NCBI GenBank assembly: GCA_022841745.1
Contig: JALHQW010000023.1
Location: 44,337 to 108,336 of the forward strand
Length of the DNA stretch: 64,000 nucleotides
Source: Saprospiraceae bacterium
Lineage (GTDB): Bacteria > Bacteroidota > Bacteroidia > Chitinophagales > Saprospiraceae
Direction of reading: 5' to 3'
The notes beneath the pieces were generated by a model. It was not told the origin of the DNA. It saw only the letters and a program-made list of their open reading frames with translations, and made no database searches. Position 1 is the stretch's first letter. Each line of letters starts with the position of its first letter. The position numbers and the translations under genes were made by a program. Below, piece by piece: positions 26,427 through 35,344 of this stretch.

Positions 26427-29400
26427 TTAGAACGTCACCTTCACCCCTCCTCCAAACGACTGATTGTGCGGGTAAAAACCTTTGTCAATGCCCGTGTCGA
26501 GAATCCAGCCACTCGTGCCGATGTCAGGGTCGAAGCCCTTGTAATTCGTGAGGGTAAACAGGTTGTTCGCTGTGAAATAAATACGCATTTCCTGCATTTT
26601 CAATTTTCCGATCAGGTCGGTAGGCAGGTCGTAGCCGATCTGTAAATTCCTCATTCTAAGGAAAGTACCGTCCTCCACGTAAAAATCGGAAGGCCGTTGG
26701 TTGTTATTCGGGTCGTTGGCCGTCAGGCGGGGTAGTTCGCTGCTAGGGTTATCGGGCGTCCAACGGTCGAGCCAGAAGGACTGGTAGTTGGTGTAGGTCA
26801 CATCTGTGCGCTCATACGTCCGGTAAATGTCGTGGCCGATCTGCGTATTGAAAATGGCGCTCAGGTAAACGCCCTTGTAATTGATGCTCGTTGTCAGGCC
26901 GATGATGTGCTTCGGCCACGGGTTGCCGATGTTGGCGATGTCGTCCGAGTTGATGGTGCCATCGCCGTTGGTGTCAATGAAACGGAGGTCGCCGGGCTTG
27001 GCGTTCGGTTGGAGCGGGTCGCCCTGGTTGTTGATGTGGCTGAATACCTCGTCCTGCGATTGGAAGATGCCCGCCGTCTGATAGCCCACAAAATGGCCGA
27101 CAGGGTAGCCTTCGGTCATGCGGGTGATGGCAGTGTTCCGCACTGGCCAGCCCCAGCCATTGAGGAAACCTGCATCGCCTGCCACATTAATAACTTCATT
27201 TTTGAAATGGGTATAGCTCAGGCGGGTTGTGATGGTCAGGTCAGTAGTCCGGTGCCGATGGCCGATGGCGACTTCCAAACCACGGTTGCGTATTTCACCC
27301 AAATTGGAGGTGGGGTTGTTGGTGGCGCCGATGTAACCGGGGATGCGCTCATCCATCAATAGGTCTTTGGTTGATTTTTGGTAAATGTCCGCATCAACGG
27401 TGATCTTGCCTTCCAACAGTTCCAACTCCAAACCGATGTCAATCTGGTCGCTCTCCTCCCATTTCACGTTTGGGTTTGGAGGCGTGGCCAAAGCAGCGCC
27501 TGTGTTCAGTGACTGGTTTTGCTGGCCAAAGGCATAGGTGAAAACGTTTTCGATCCTGGAAGCAAAGCGCAACGGGGCAATGCGGTCGGAGCCGTTCACA
27601 CCCCAAGAGGCCCGCAACTTCATGTAGCTGATGGGTTTGAACCTGAAAAACCGCTCTTTGCTGATGACCCAACCAACCGATGCGGAAGGGAAAAGCCCCC
27701 AACGGTTGTTGCTGCCGAAATTGGAAGAGCCGTCCCGGCGCAAGGTGGCCGTGAAGAGGTATTTTTTATCAAAATCATATTGCACCCGCCCGAAGTAGCT
27801 GATGAGCCTATATTCCACACCAGCAGTTCCATAGGTCAGGTCGAGGGAGTCTTGGCCTGCGTTTAGGTACTGCCAGTTTTCGCTGAACTTCACCGCATCG
27901 GGGATGTTGGAGCTAGAGCCACCTGCTTCCCTGAATTTGGTCTGCCGGTAGGATGTGCCCACTACCGCATCGAAGTTGTGGACCCCGGAAAAGGTTTTGT
28001 TGTAGTTCACGTAGTTTTCCCACTGGGTAGCTTCGAAGTTGCCATAGCCCTGCGAAACGTCGTTGGTCAAGTTGAAAAACGCATCGTGGAACTGAAAGTC
28101 GGGCGTGAAGTTGCGGAACTCCCACCAGCTTGCATCAATGCCCGCATCTGTCCTGAACTTCAGCCCATCCACTGGCTTTATTTCCAAAAAAACATTTCCC
28201 TGAAATTGGTCGCCCTTGCCATCGCCATTTTGGATAAACAAGCGGCTCAGCGGGTTGATGTACTCCTTTTTTACCCATTCTGACTGGGCAAAACCGTACT
28301 GCCCAGCAGGGTCGTAAACGGCGGTCAACGGATCGTAGGCGAAGGCGTCAATCTGCACCCCACCGAAAGCATTGTTCGTACCGATGTTGTTGTTTTGGTT
28401 GCGGTTGAAATAGGCGTTCTCCCCGATGGTGATGTACTCGTTGATCTCTTTGGTGGAGTTCAGGCGAATAGCATACCTTTTATAATTGGATTTTTCACCG
28501 CCGATCACCCCGTTCTGGTCCCAGTAGTCGAGGGAGACGTAGGCGTTTTTGACATTGGCGGACAGGCGGTGGTTAATGACGTTTGCAGGTTCGAAGATCA
28601 CGTCCATCCAATCGGTGTTGTTGGCCAATTGGTCGCCAACCTTTGGGAATCCCAACTGCTCCAGCGCACTGGTCTGGTTGCTGTTGGCAAATTTTTCCCT
28701 CGTGATCATTACGTAGTCCTCGGCGTTCAGCATTTCGGGCAGTTTCCACGGGCGGGAGTTGACGAAGTTGCCCTCGTAGGTAATCTGCCCTTTTTTGTCG
28801 TCCTTGCCTTTTTTGGTAGTGATGATGACGACCCCGTTGGCGGCCCTCGCCCCGTAAATTGCACTGGAGGCCGCATCTTTCAGCACGTCCACCGATTCGA
28901 CGTCGCCGGGGTTGAGGTTGTTGATGTCGCCCACTTGAAGGCCATCCACTATAAATAAAGGTGAGTTGTCGCCGTTGGTGCTGACGCCCCGGATGAGGAT
29001 CGTTTTGCCAGCGCCCGGTTGCCCGCTCGATTCGTTGACGAGCAGGCCTGCCACCTGCCCTTCGAGGGCCCCTGCCACATCTGAGACGACCAATCCTCTT
29101 ATGTTCTCTGAACCGATTTTTGAAATGGCACCAGTTGATACCCGTTTTTCCTGCTTTCCGTAGCCGATGACCAAAACTTCTCCCAAGGTCTGGGATGCGG
29201 TTTTCATGGAAATTTGTAATAAACCCTCATTTTGCACGAGCAGCCCGAGCGTTTCGTAACCAGTGTAGCTAATCTCAATATAGGTGGGAAGCGTAACATC
29301 GGAGATAGAGAAAGAACCATCCACTTCAGTGATGGTGCCCCGGTCGGTTCCTTTTAGATAGACAGATGCACCGATCAAAGTCTCGCCGGTTTGGGCATCT

Positions 29401-29516
29401 GTTAGGACACCTTTGATGGTAGAGTTTTGGGAAATCAACCCAAAAGGAAGGAGTAGAAATGCCAAAAGCAATTTGGCAATACCCGCTTTAAAAAAGGAGG
29501 AGTCAATTTGTTTCAT
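26427..29516 (-). CDS. susC: SusC/RagA-type TonB-dependent outer-membrane transporter
   Basis: 1029 residues (ATG at 29514-29516; an alternative ATG lies three codons upstream). Signal peptide to about 33; a carboxypeptidase-regulatory-like domain (STIKGVLTDAQTGETLIGASV, about 35-110); the TonB box/plug region (EVLVIGYGKQEKRVSTGAIS, then PLFIVDGLQVGDINNLNPGDVESVDVLKDAASSAIYGARAANGVVIITT), which is the SusC signature; then a 22-strand barrel ending GGGVKVTF. It imports glucan oligosaccharides across the outer membrane with SusD. First gene of the locus; the promoter region is shared with the divergent regulator and contains a possible small inserted element ending 43 bases from the ATG. Confidence 0.97.
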   Translation of the reverse strand: MKQIDSSFFKAGIAKLLLAFLLLPFGLISQNSTIKGVLTDAQTGETLIGASVYLKGTDRGTITEVDGSFSISDVTLPTYIEISYTGYETLGLLVQNEGLLQISMKTASQTLGEVLVIGYGKQEKRVSTGAISKIGSENIRGLVVSDVAGALEGQVAGLLVNESSGQPGAGKTILIRGVSTNGDNSPLFIVDGLQVGDINNLNPGDVESVDVLKDAASSAIYGARAANGVVIITTKKGKDDKKGQITYEGNFVNSRPWKLPEMLNAEDYVMITREKFANSNQTSALEQLGFPKVGDQLANNTDWMDVIFEPANVINHRLSANVKNAYVSLDYWDQNGVIGGEKSNYKRYAIRLNSTKEINEYITIGENAYFNRNQNNNIGTNNAFGGVQIDAFAYDPLTAVYDPAGQYGFAQSEWVKKEYINPLSRLFIQNGDGKGDQFQGNVFLEIKPVDGLKFRTDAGIDASWWEFRNFTPDFQFHDAFFNLTNDVSQGYGNFEATQWENYVNYNKTFSGVHNFDAVVGTSYRQTKFREAGGSSSNIPDAVKFSENWQYLNAGQDSLDLTYGTAGVEYRLISYFGRVQYDFDKKYLFTATLRRDGSSNFGSNNRWGLFPSASVGWVISKERFFRFKPISYMKLRASWGVNGSDRIAPLRFASRIENVFTYAFGQQNQSLNTGAALATPPNPNVKWEESDQIDIGLELELLEGKITVDADIYQKSTKDLLMDERIPGYIGATNNPTSNLGEIRNRGLEVAIGHRHRTTDLTITTRLSYTHFKNEVINVAGDAGFLNGWGWPVRNTAITRMTEGYPVGHFVGYQTAGIFQSQDEVFSHINNQGDPLQPNAKPGDLRFIDTNGDGTINSDDIANIGNPWPKHIIGLTTSINYKGVYLSAIFNTQIGHDIYRTYERTDVTYTNYQSFWLDRWTPDNPSSELPRLTANDPNNNQRPSDFYVEDGTFLRMRNLQIGYDLPTDLIGKLKMQEMRIYFTANNLFTLTNYKGFDPDIGTSGWILDTGIDKGFYPHNQSFGGGVKVTF

Positions 29517-29525
29517 ACATACCAT

Positions 29526-30159
29526 TTTAAATTAGTGAAATATTGGAACAATCCAGAAGTGTCCGGTTAAAAGCAATTGAAAATCAATCCCTTTTGCATT
29601 TTGTTAGAAGAAACATGGGTGTCATTATAACGAATGACTGGTTTTCAGTACGTTGAAGTCGTAAGAATTTCAAATGTCAAAGAAAAAAGTGTAACTGCCA
29701 AATCTATAAATCGCAGGTTTTCAATGAATAGAGCTGATGATTCGTCTTAAAAGCCTAAATTCAATTGAAATCGTACACACGCTGTTTCTTGATTAACTAA
29801 GTGAATTTCAAAGCTTTGCTTGGTTTTTTAATTTTTTAACCGGACACCAGTGGGAACAATCATTTTTCATGGCGAGAAAGGATAGCACCAGCGTTTGTAC
29901 GGTTGTTTCCATGATTACCATTTATAGTCTCATCCAAGGCGGTTTTTTTTGAACCATCTTGAAAACGATTTCCCCAATCCCTTAGCCCCGTCTTGCATCA
30001 CCACGGAGTTTTCAACAAAAACAAGTCATTGGCTCAAATTTAAATTCATCAATACCGAAAGAAAAAAAAATCGACCTCATCAAATATTTCATCAATCGCT
30101 TTTTCGATTACTACAGAATCGTACTTTCACCTTTCTAATTCGTTGACTATTAATATGCT
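29526..30159. promoter_or_regulatory. Divergent control region of the glucan locus
   Basis: 634 bases without a gene between susC and the regulator gene. It contains the MITE-like element described below and TAGATTTG on the minus strand (29699-29706), which fits a -7 element for susC although a -33 element is not clear. It also has a direct repeat GGAACAATC at 29545-29553 and 29853-29861 that could be a regulator site. AT-rich throughout. I see no RNA gene. Confidence 0.5.
29559..29847. mobile_element. MITE-like element with 14-bp terminal inverted repeats (candidate)
   Basis: GTGTCCGGTTAAAA (29559-29572) and its exact reverse complement (29834-29847) bound a 289-base AT-rich stretch that codes nothing. 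Outside them both sides carry CAG(A/T) and a direct GGAACAATC. Perfect 14-base inverted ends of the GTGTCC type recall insertion-sequence termini, but I cannot name a parent IS and no clear target duplication is visible. Alternatively the two repeats are operators for the regulator that sits next door. Confidence 0.45.
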
Positions 30160-33057
30160 ATGATAAAATACCAGTTTCACAGCACTTGCCACCTTTCCAA
30201 CACAAAATACGTTTTATGTCTGCTGCTTGCTTTTTTGACGAGCTGGCCATGCTGGGCTTTTTCAGGGAAATATCCGGTTCAAAATTTCACGCCTTCCGAC
30301 TACAAAGCTGGGATTCAGAATATTGATTTTGCCCAAAACAGGTACATGAGCCTATTTGTAGCCAACAACCTTGGGGTACTTTCCTACAATGGAAGAACTT
30401 GGGAGCGGCATGCTTTCCAAACGGGCAAGAAACAACGCTCCTTGGCATTTGACGATAAAACAGACCGACTGTATTTCGGTTCGCAGGGGGATTTCGGGTA
30501 CTTCAGCGACGACTGGAAGGTGGTGTCGCTCGTGGATAAAATACCGCAGCCTGCTCCCGAATTTGATGAGGTCTGGGACGTTTTCCTGCTCAACTCAAAA
30601 GTCTATTTCTGCACTTTTCAAGGCATATTCGTTTACGATGGCCAATCAATAACGGTACTGACGACCGATGCTGGATTTCAACGCAGCTTTCAGGCTAATG
30701 GGAAGCTGTTTGCCCAAAGCAAACAGGGGACGCTATTTGAAATAAAGGACAAGCAACTCCTCTCCCCTCCCTACCTGAACTATTCAAGCAACGAGACCAT
30801 CGCAGGGGTCATCTCGCAGGACGGAGGATACCTCTGGGTTTACAATTCGGGGAAAATCGAATTTGCCAATTCGTTTGGGGTTGCGGGAAAATACGATGGC
30901 TTGGGACAGCGCTTGCAAGGCAAATACGTCAACCATGTCCTCCAGCTATCGGACAGCCGCCTGGCCATTTCCACCCAAACGGCTGGGTTGTTCCTCTTTG
31001 ATTTGCAAACACAATCCATCGAAAACATCACGACCCAAGACGGCCTCCTGTCCAATGCCTGCCTACGGGCCTTCCAAGACTATTCGGGCAACCTGTGGGT
31101 GGGCATGCAAAATGGCATTGCACTCATAGACATCAACTCCCCGATGCGCTTCATCAACCAGGAAATAAACATCCAGGGCAGTGGTTATGAAGCCTACCAG
31201 CAAGCGGAAGGCACCTATTATACCACCTCAAACGGCATCTATTTTTTGGCGAAAAGCGCCGCCCAAAGCCAGTTTATCAAAGGCACAGAAGGCCCCGCTT
31301 ACGGCATGCAAAGCATTGGTGGGAAACTTTATGCCGGACACCATACTGGGCTTTTCTTGCTGGCAAATGGGGCTGCCAACCGCATAGTTACCGCACATGG
31401 GCTGTGGCAGGTAAAACAACTGCAATCGAACCCGGAATACGCCATCGGCGGCACCTACTCGGGACTGTACCTTTTCAGGTTGAACGGAAAAATGGAATTG
31501 CAGGGCATCGGTAAAATAAGCGGGTTTGAGGAGTCAAGCCGTTTCTTTGAAGAAGACCGAGCGGGAAATATCTGGGTCGGGCAGTTCTACAAAGGTTTGT
31601 ACCTACTGTCCTTGTCACCCGATTTAACCTCGGTCATTTCGAAAAAAACAACCGCAGCGCAGGGCCTCCCGGTGGATGAGCAACTCATTTTGAGCCGAAT
31701 TGACAACGAACTTTATCTCGGCACCCCGAAAGGGGTTTTCAAGGTTGACCAAGACAACAACCGCATCATAAAATCGGAAGTTTTTTCAAAAGTAATCGGT
31801 GAGAAACAGGTTTATTTACTGGTGCAGGACAACCAGAAAAACGTCCATGTTTACACAGAAGACATCGTCGGGTTTTTTAAGCAAATCAGTGCTGGCAACT
31901 ACGCTTTCGTGCCCTCCTCCCTGTTCCAGTTGCGGTATTCCTTCAACAACGACTTGCTGAACGTTTCGGTGAATACCGGCGACGGCGTGTTGTTCAATGC
32001 CAACGAGGGCTTTATCCAGTACAGGCCCGAATTGGAGAACCGATTGGCCACAGAAAAGCCATTGATTGTAAGCAAAGTGCTAAACGTGGCTGAAGACAGC
32101 ATTTTATATGCAAGGAAACCCTTTGAGGTAAAATCGGAAACTCCACCGCAATTGACCGTTTCATTCCGGGCAAAAGTCCTGCAGTTCGAAGTGGAGGCTT
32201 TTCAGTTCAATGAAGTGAACAACCAGCAGTTCCGCTATTACCTGAAAGGGTTTGACGACGACTATGGGGAATGGACCTACTCCACTACCAAGGAATACAC
32301 CAATCTCAAAGAAGGCGAATACGAGTTCAGCGTGCAGACAAAAAACTACCTTGGTGAAATCATCACCAGCCAGCCGCTTTTTTTGGAGGTAAAACCGCCG
32401 TTCCACCGAAGCCTTTTGGCCAAGCTGCTATATGTGTTGCTCGGGGCCTTGTCGCTGCTGCTGGTGTCGAAGTTGCAAAAACACCGTTACCACCTGAAGG
32501 CACTGGCAGTGGAGGATGCAAAGCAAAAAGAGCTTTTAAAAAAACAACAGGAATTGATAGAAATAGAGCGGCAAAAAGAACACGCCGTGCGGCAAATAGA
32601 AGATGATAAAATGAAAAGCGAACTGCGGCACCTCAACAACCAGCTGGCCGCCTCCACCATGAACCTGGTGGTTAAAAACGAGTTCATGGAAACCATCAAG
32701 GAAGAATTGGAAGAGGTGAAACGAAAAGGGAAAAGCTCGGAAACAAAGCAGGCATTGGAGAAAATCGTCAGGGAAATAGACACCACACTAAGGCTCCAGG
32801 AAGACTGGGAACAGTTTGAATACCATTTTGACCAAGTTCATGGCGACTTCCTGAACCGCCTTCGGGAGCAGTTCCAAGACCTCACACCCAACGAACAAAA
32901 GCTCTGCGCCCTGTTGCGGCTCAACCTGAGCACCAAGGAAATCTCCAACCTCATGAGCATCTCCCTCCGAGGGGTGGAAATCGCCCGTTACCGCCTCCGC
33001 AAAAAACTGGGGCTGGACCAAGGGCAGAATTTGTCGAAGTTTGTGCTGGAGTATTAA
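30160..33057 (+). CDS. Single-chain sensor-regulator: beta-propeller, Y_Y_Y, TM, coiled coil, LuxR-type HTH
   Basis: 965 residues. Signal/anchor at the N-terminus (about 18-36), then two-component-regulator-propeller repeats (YTTSNGIYFLAK, LWVGMQNGIALIDIN, IWVGQFYKGLYLLSL) in the periplasm up to about residue 640, a Y_Y_Y domain (FRYYLKGFDDDYGEWTYSTT, about 680-745), one transmembrane helix (LLAKLLYVLLGALSLLLVSKL, about 752-772), a long coiled coil (780-860) and a cytoplasmic LuxR-type helix-turn-helix (DLTPNEQKLCALLRLNLSTKEIS ... GVEIARYRLRKKLGL, about 906-960). There is no histidine kinase or receiver domain. It most probably senses glucan fragments in the periplasm and activates the divergent susC operon directly. 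3' end faces the OmpA gene. Confidence 0.85.
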   Translation: MIKYQFHSTCHLSNTKYVLCLLLAFLTSWPCWAFSGKYPVQNFTPSDYKAGIQNIDFAQNRYMSLFVANNLGVLSYNGRTWERHAFQTGKKQRSLAFDDKTDRLYFGSQGDFGYFSDDWKVVSLVDKIPQPAPEFDEVWDVFLLNSKVYFCTFQGIFVYDGQSITVLTTDAGFQRSFQANGKLFAQSKQGTLFEIKDKQLLSPPYLNYSSNETIAGVISQDGGYLWVYNSGKIEFANSFGVAGKYDGLGQRLQGKYVNHVLQLSDSRLAISTQTAGLFLFDLQTQSIENITTQDGLLSNACLRAFQDYSGNLWVGMQNGIALIDINSPMRFINQEINIQGSGYEAYQQAEGTYYTTSNGIYFLAKSAAQSQFIKGTEGPAYGMQSIGGKLYAGHHTGLFLLANGAANRIVTAHGLWQVKQLQSNPEYAIGGTYSGLYLFRLNGKMELQGIGKISGFEESSRFFEEDRAGNIWVGQFYKGLYLLSLSPDLTSVISKKTTAAQGLPVDEQLILSRIDNELYLGTPKGVFKVDQDNNRIIKSEVFSKVIGEKQVYLLVQDNQKNVHVYTEDIVGFFKQISAGNYAFVPSSLFQLRYSFNNDLLNVSVNTGDGVLFNANEGFIQYRPELENRLATEKPLIVSKVLNVAEDSILYARKPFEVKSETPPQLTVSFRAKVLQFEVEAFQFNEVNNQQFRYYLKGFDDDYGEWTYSTTKEYTNLKEGEYEFSVQTKNYLGEIITSQPLFLEVKPPFHRSLLAKLLYVLLGALSLLLVSKLQKHRYHLKALAVEDAKQKELLKKQQELIEIERQKEHAVRQIEDDKMKSELRHLNNQLAASTMNLVVKNEFMETIKEELEEVKRKGKSSETKQALEKIVREIDTTLRLQEDWEQFEYHFDQVHGDFLNRLREQFQDLTPNEQKLCALLRLNLSTKEISNLMSISLRGVEIARYRLRKKLGLDQGQNLSKFVLEY

Positions 33058-33111
33058 AACTGGCTGCGCAATAAGCAGGACAGGCGCTAACCCGCCCAAA
33101 ACAATTGCCTC

Positions 33112-35178
33112 CTATTTCCCTCCCTTGGGGTTCCCCTCCCCGTACTGCACTTTTACTGGTTCATCAATGCGGACGACCTTTACTTCGGTGCGGCGGTTGA
33201 ACTGGTGCTCGTCGTCAGAACATTCTACGTCGTCTTGGCAGCGGTTGCGTATTTGGGTCTCGCCCTGCCCCATGGCTAAGATGCGGCTGCCACGGATGCC
33301 CTTCTGGATAAGGTAGCGCTTGGCCGATTCGGCCCGTTTGAGCGAAAGCTCAAGGTTGTACTGGTCATTGCCACGGCTGTCGGTATGGGCCGTTAGCTCC
33401 ACCTCCATGCTGGGGTATTGCTTCATGAGCTGGGCGAGGGCATCCAATTCCTTGCCAGCACCCCTGCGGATGATGTACTGGTCGAAATCATAGTAAATAT
33501 TCTCCAGCAGGATGACGCTGCCCTCCCGAATGGGTTCCTTGACGATGGATTCCGCTTCGGCGGCCTCGCTTGCCGCAGCATTGGGTTGCAACTGCAAGCT
33601 GACGCTCAAATCCTGCGAGCTTTGCAAGTTCTTGGTGGAAACGGTGGTGGAAGCACCGAAATAGCCCGTTTTTTCAGCTGAAACCGAATAATCGCCGCCG
33701 GGATGTAGGCAGTATTCGAAGTTGCCGTTGGAATTGGAGCGCACCAATTTTTCCTCGTTGGTCGAGCGGTTCACCACCCGCACCAGCGCATTGGGCAACA
33801 TCCTGTTGGTACCCTGCTCGGTCACCATGCCATCCAATGGGATACAATTGAGGGAACGCAGCGGCACCCGGATAGTCTGGGCTTGGCCCTCCTCGGCCAC
33901 AAACTGAACCTCGCCATCGGTGTAACCATCCTTGCTCACCAATACGAAGTATTTTTTGCCCTGCCGGATGGTGCTGTTCACCGTACCATTCAGGTCGGTA
34001 TAGAGGCTTGGCTTGCCGAGGTCGCTGGCATCCTTGCGCACGAGTTTCATGCGCAGTTCGCCATTTTCCGAGGGCAAAAGGGCTACCTCATAGAGGTCGT
34101 CGCCTTCGATAAAGCCATCCTCTGATTGTTGCAGCAGCCGCACGCCCGCATCGGGCAGGCGCTCGTTGGTGGCGGCATCATAAGCAACGATGGAAGCAAT
34201 GGAGGGTGCTGATTGATTGGGGCCGATGATGGGTCCATCCGCCTCGAACATATAGATATCGTCACCACCGCTGCCACCCGGCCTGTCGCTGGCGAAGTAG
34301 CCCCGCATGGCATCGGGGGTAAGTATGAAGCCAAGGTCGTCCAGTGCAGAGTTGATGGGGGTGCCGAGGTTTGTTGGCTCACCCCAATCACTGTCGTTAA
34401 TATCAATCATGAAAACGTCCAAGCCGCCTTGGCCGCCCCGGCTGTCGGAGGAGTAGAACAACGTGCTCGACTCGTGTAGGAAGGGGAAAACCTCGCTGCC
34501 AGCCGAGTTGATGTCTTGGCCCAAGTTGATGGGCTTCGACCAGCCATCTGCTTTTTTCTCCACGTAGTAAAGGTCGTAGCCGCCGTAGCCGCCGGGCATG
34601 TCGGAGGAGAAGAACAGGCGGTTGCCATCGGCAGAAAGCGACGGGTGGAAGCAGGTATAGTCGTCGTTGTTGAACGGCAGTACCCTAATGTTCTCCCAAT
34701 CAAACTTCCCACGCCTTGCCTCGTAAATTTTCATTGTCACTTGCCCCTTCGAGTTGGATTTTGCTATGCCGCCTTCGAGGTTGTTGCGGGTAAAATACAT
34801 CAGGTTGTTGTCACGGCTGAACGATACCGGTCCCTCATGTACCTGCGAGTTGATGGAAATGGAAAATGGCCGCCCAGACTGCGGCATGTACTGGTTGTCC
34901 ATTTCAGCATAAAATAATTCGAAAAAAGGCTTGCCCGTATTGGGGTCTATCCGCCCGTTCTTGTGGAACGAGACATAGACGATGCCATTCTGGTAAAACG
35001 CTGGCGAGAACTCGTAGCTCTCGGAATTTACACCTTTGGCGTTTTGCAGCACGATGGTACGCTCGACTTCGCCCTTCTCGTAGAGCTTGTCGGAGCTTTT
35101 CGATTTGGAGCTTTGCTGCTGCGCAAACAGGCCACAGGTAGTGGTCAATGCTAATAGGACAAACAGGACCTTTTTCAT
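33112..35178 (-). CDS. OmpA-family protein with PD40 repeats (PorE/type B T9SS partner)
   Basis: 688 residues. Signal peptide (MKKVLFVLLALTTTCGLFAQ). WD40-like PD40 beta-propeller units are clear (HPSLSADGNRLFFSSDMPGG, FLHESSTLFYSSDSRGG, GFILTPDAMRGYFASDRPGG), then two carboxypeptidase-regulatory-like sandwiches (about 320-520), and a C-terminal OmpA peptidoglycan-binding domain (YYDFDQYIIRRGAGKELDAL ... LTAHTDSRGNDQYNLELSLKRAESAKRYL). This domain order is that of PorE-like proteins next to PorP/SprF and a type B cargo. It probably anchors the secretion or attachment complex to peptidoglycan. Third gene of the operon started by the 2387-aa protein. Confidence 0.88.
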   Translation of the reverse strand: MKKVLFVLLALTTTCGLFAQQQSSKSKSSDKLYEKGEVERTIVLQNAKGVNSESYEFSPAFYQNGIVYVSFHKNGRIDPNTGKPFFELFYAEMDNQYMPQSGRPFSISINSQVHEGPVSFSRDNNLMYFTRNNLEGGIAKSNSKGQVTMKIYEARRGKFDWENIRVLPFNNDDYTCFHPSLSADGNRLFFSSDMPGGYGGYDLYYVEKKADGWSKPINLGQDINSAGSEVFPFLHESSTLFYSSDSRGGQGGLDVFMIDINDSDWGEPTNLGTPINSALDDLGFILTPDAMRGYFASDRPGGSGGDDIYMFEADGPIIGPNQSAPSIASIVAYDAATNERLPDAGVRLLQQSEDGFIEGDDLYEVALLPSENGELRMKLVRKDASDLGKPSLYTDLNGTVNSTIRQGKKYFVLVSKDGYTDGEVQFVAEEGQAQTIRVPLRSLNCIPLDGMVTEQGTNRMLPNALVRVVNRSTNEEKLVRSNSNGNFEYCLHPGGDYSVSAEKTGYFGASTTVSTKNLQSSQDLSVSLQLQPNAAASEAAEAESIVKEPIREGSVILLENIYYDFDQYIIRRGAGKELDALAQLMKQYPSMEVELTAHTDSRGNDQYNLELSLKRAESAKRYLIQKGIRGSRILAMGQGETQIRNRCQDDVECSDDEHQFNRRTEVKVVRIDEPVKVQYGEGNPKGGK

Positions 35179-35222
35179 GGAAAAACCTAAGATTGTTGCT
35201 TAAAGTTGGGAGGCGGGCGGCT

Positions 35223-35309
35223 GTTTGATATAAGATAGACGATTTTAGATTTTCCGGGCTATGGCCAATCTTAAATCTAAAATCGCCTATCTTATATCTT
35301 ATATCAAAA
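35223..35309 (-). repeat. Word-repeat hairpin between porP-like and OmpA genes
   Basis: TTTGATATAAGATAGACGAT... (35223-35253) pairs with its reverse complement at 35269-35309. The right arm contains the 7-base word ATCTTAT/ATATCTT in tandem copies, the left arm one copy fewer. It lies 36 bases after the stop codon of the PorP/SprF-like gene. Two short arms flank a G/C-rich loop (CCGGGCTATGGCC). Confidence 0.85.
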
Positions 35310-35344
35310 TTACTAACTCAAAAGCGGCAGGTTTTAGTATCCCC

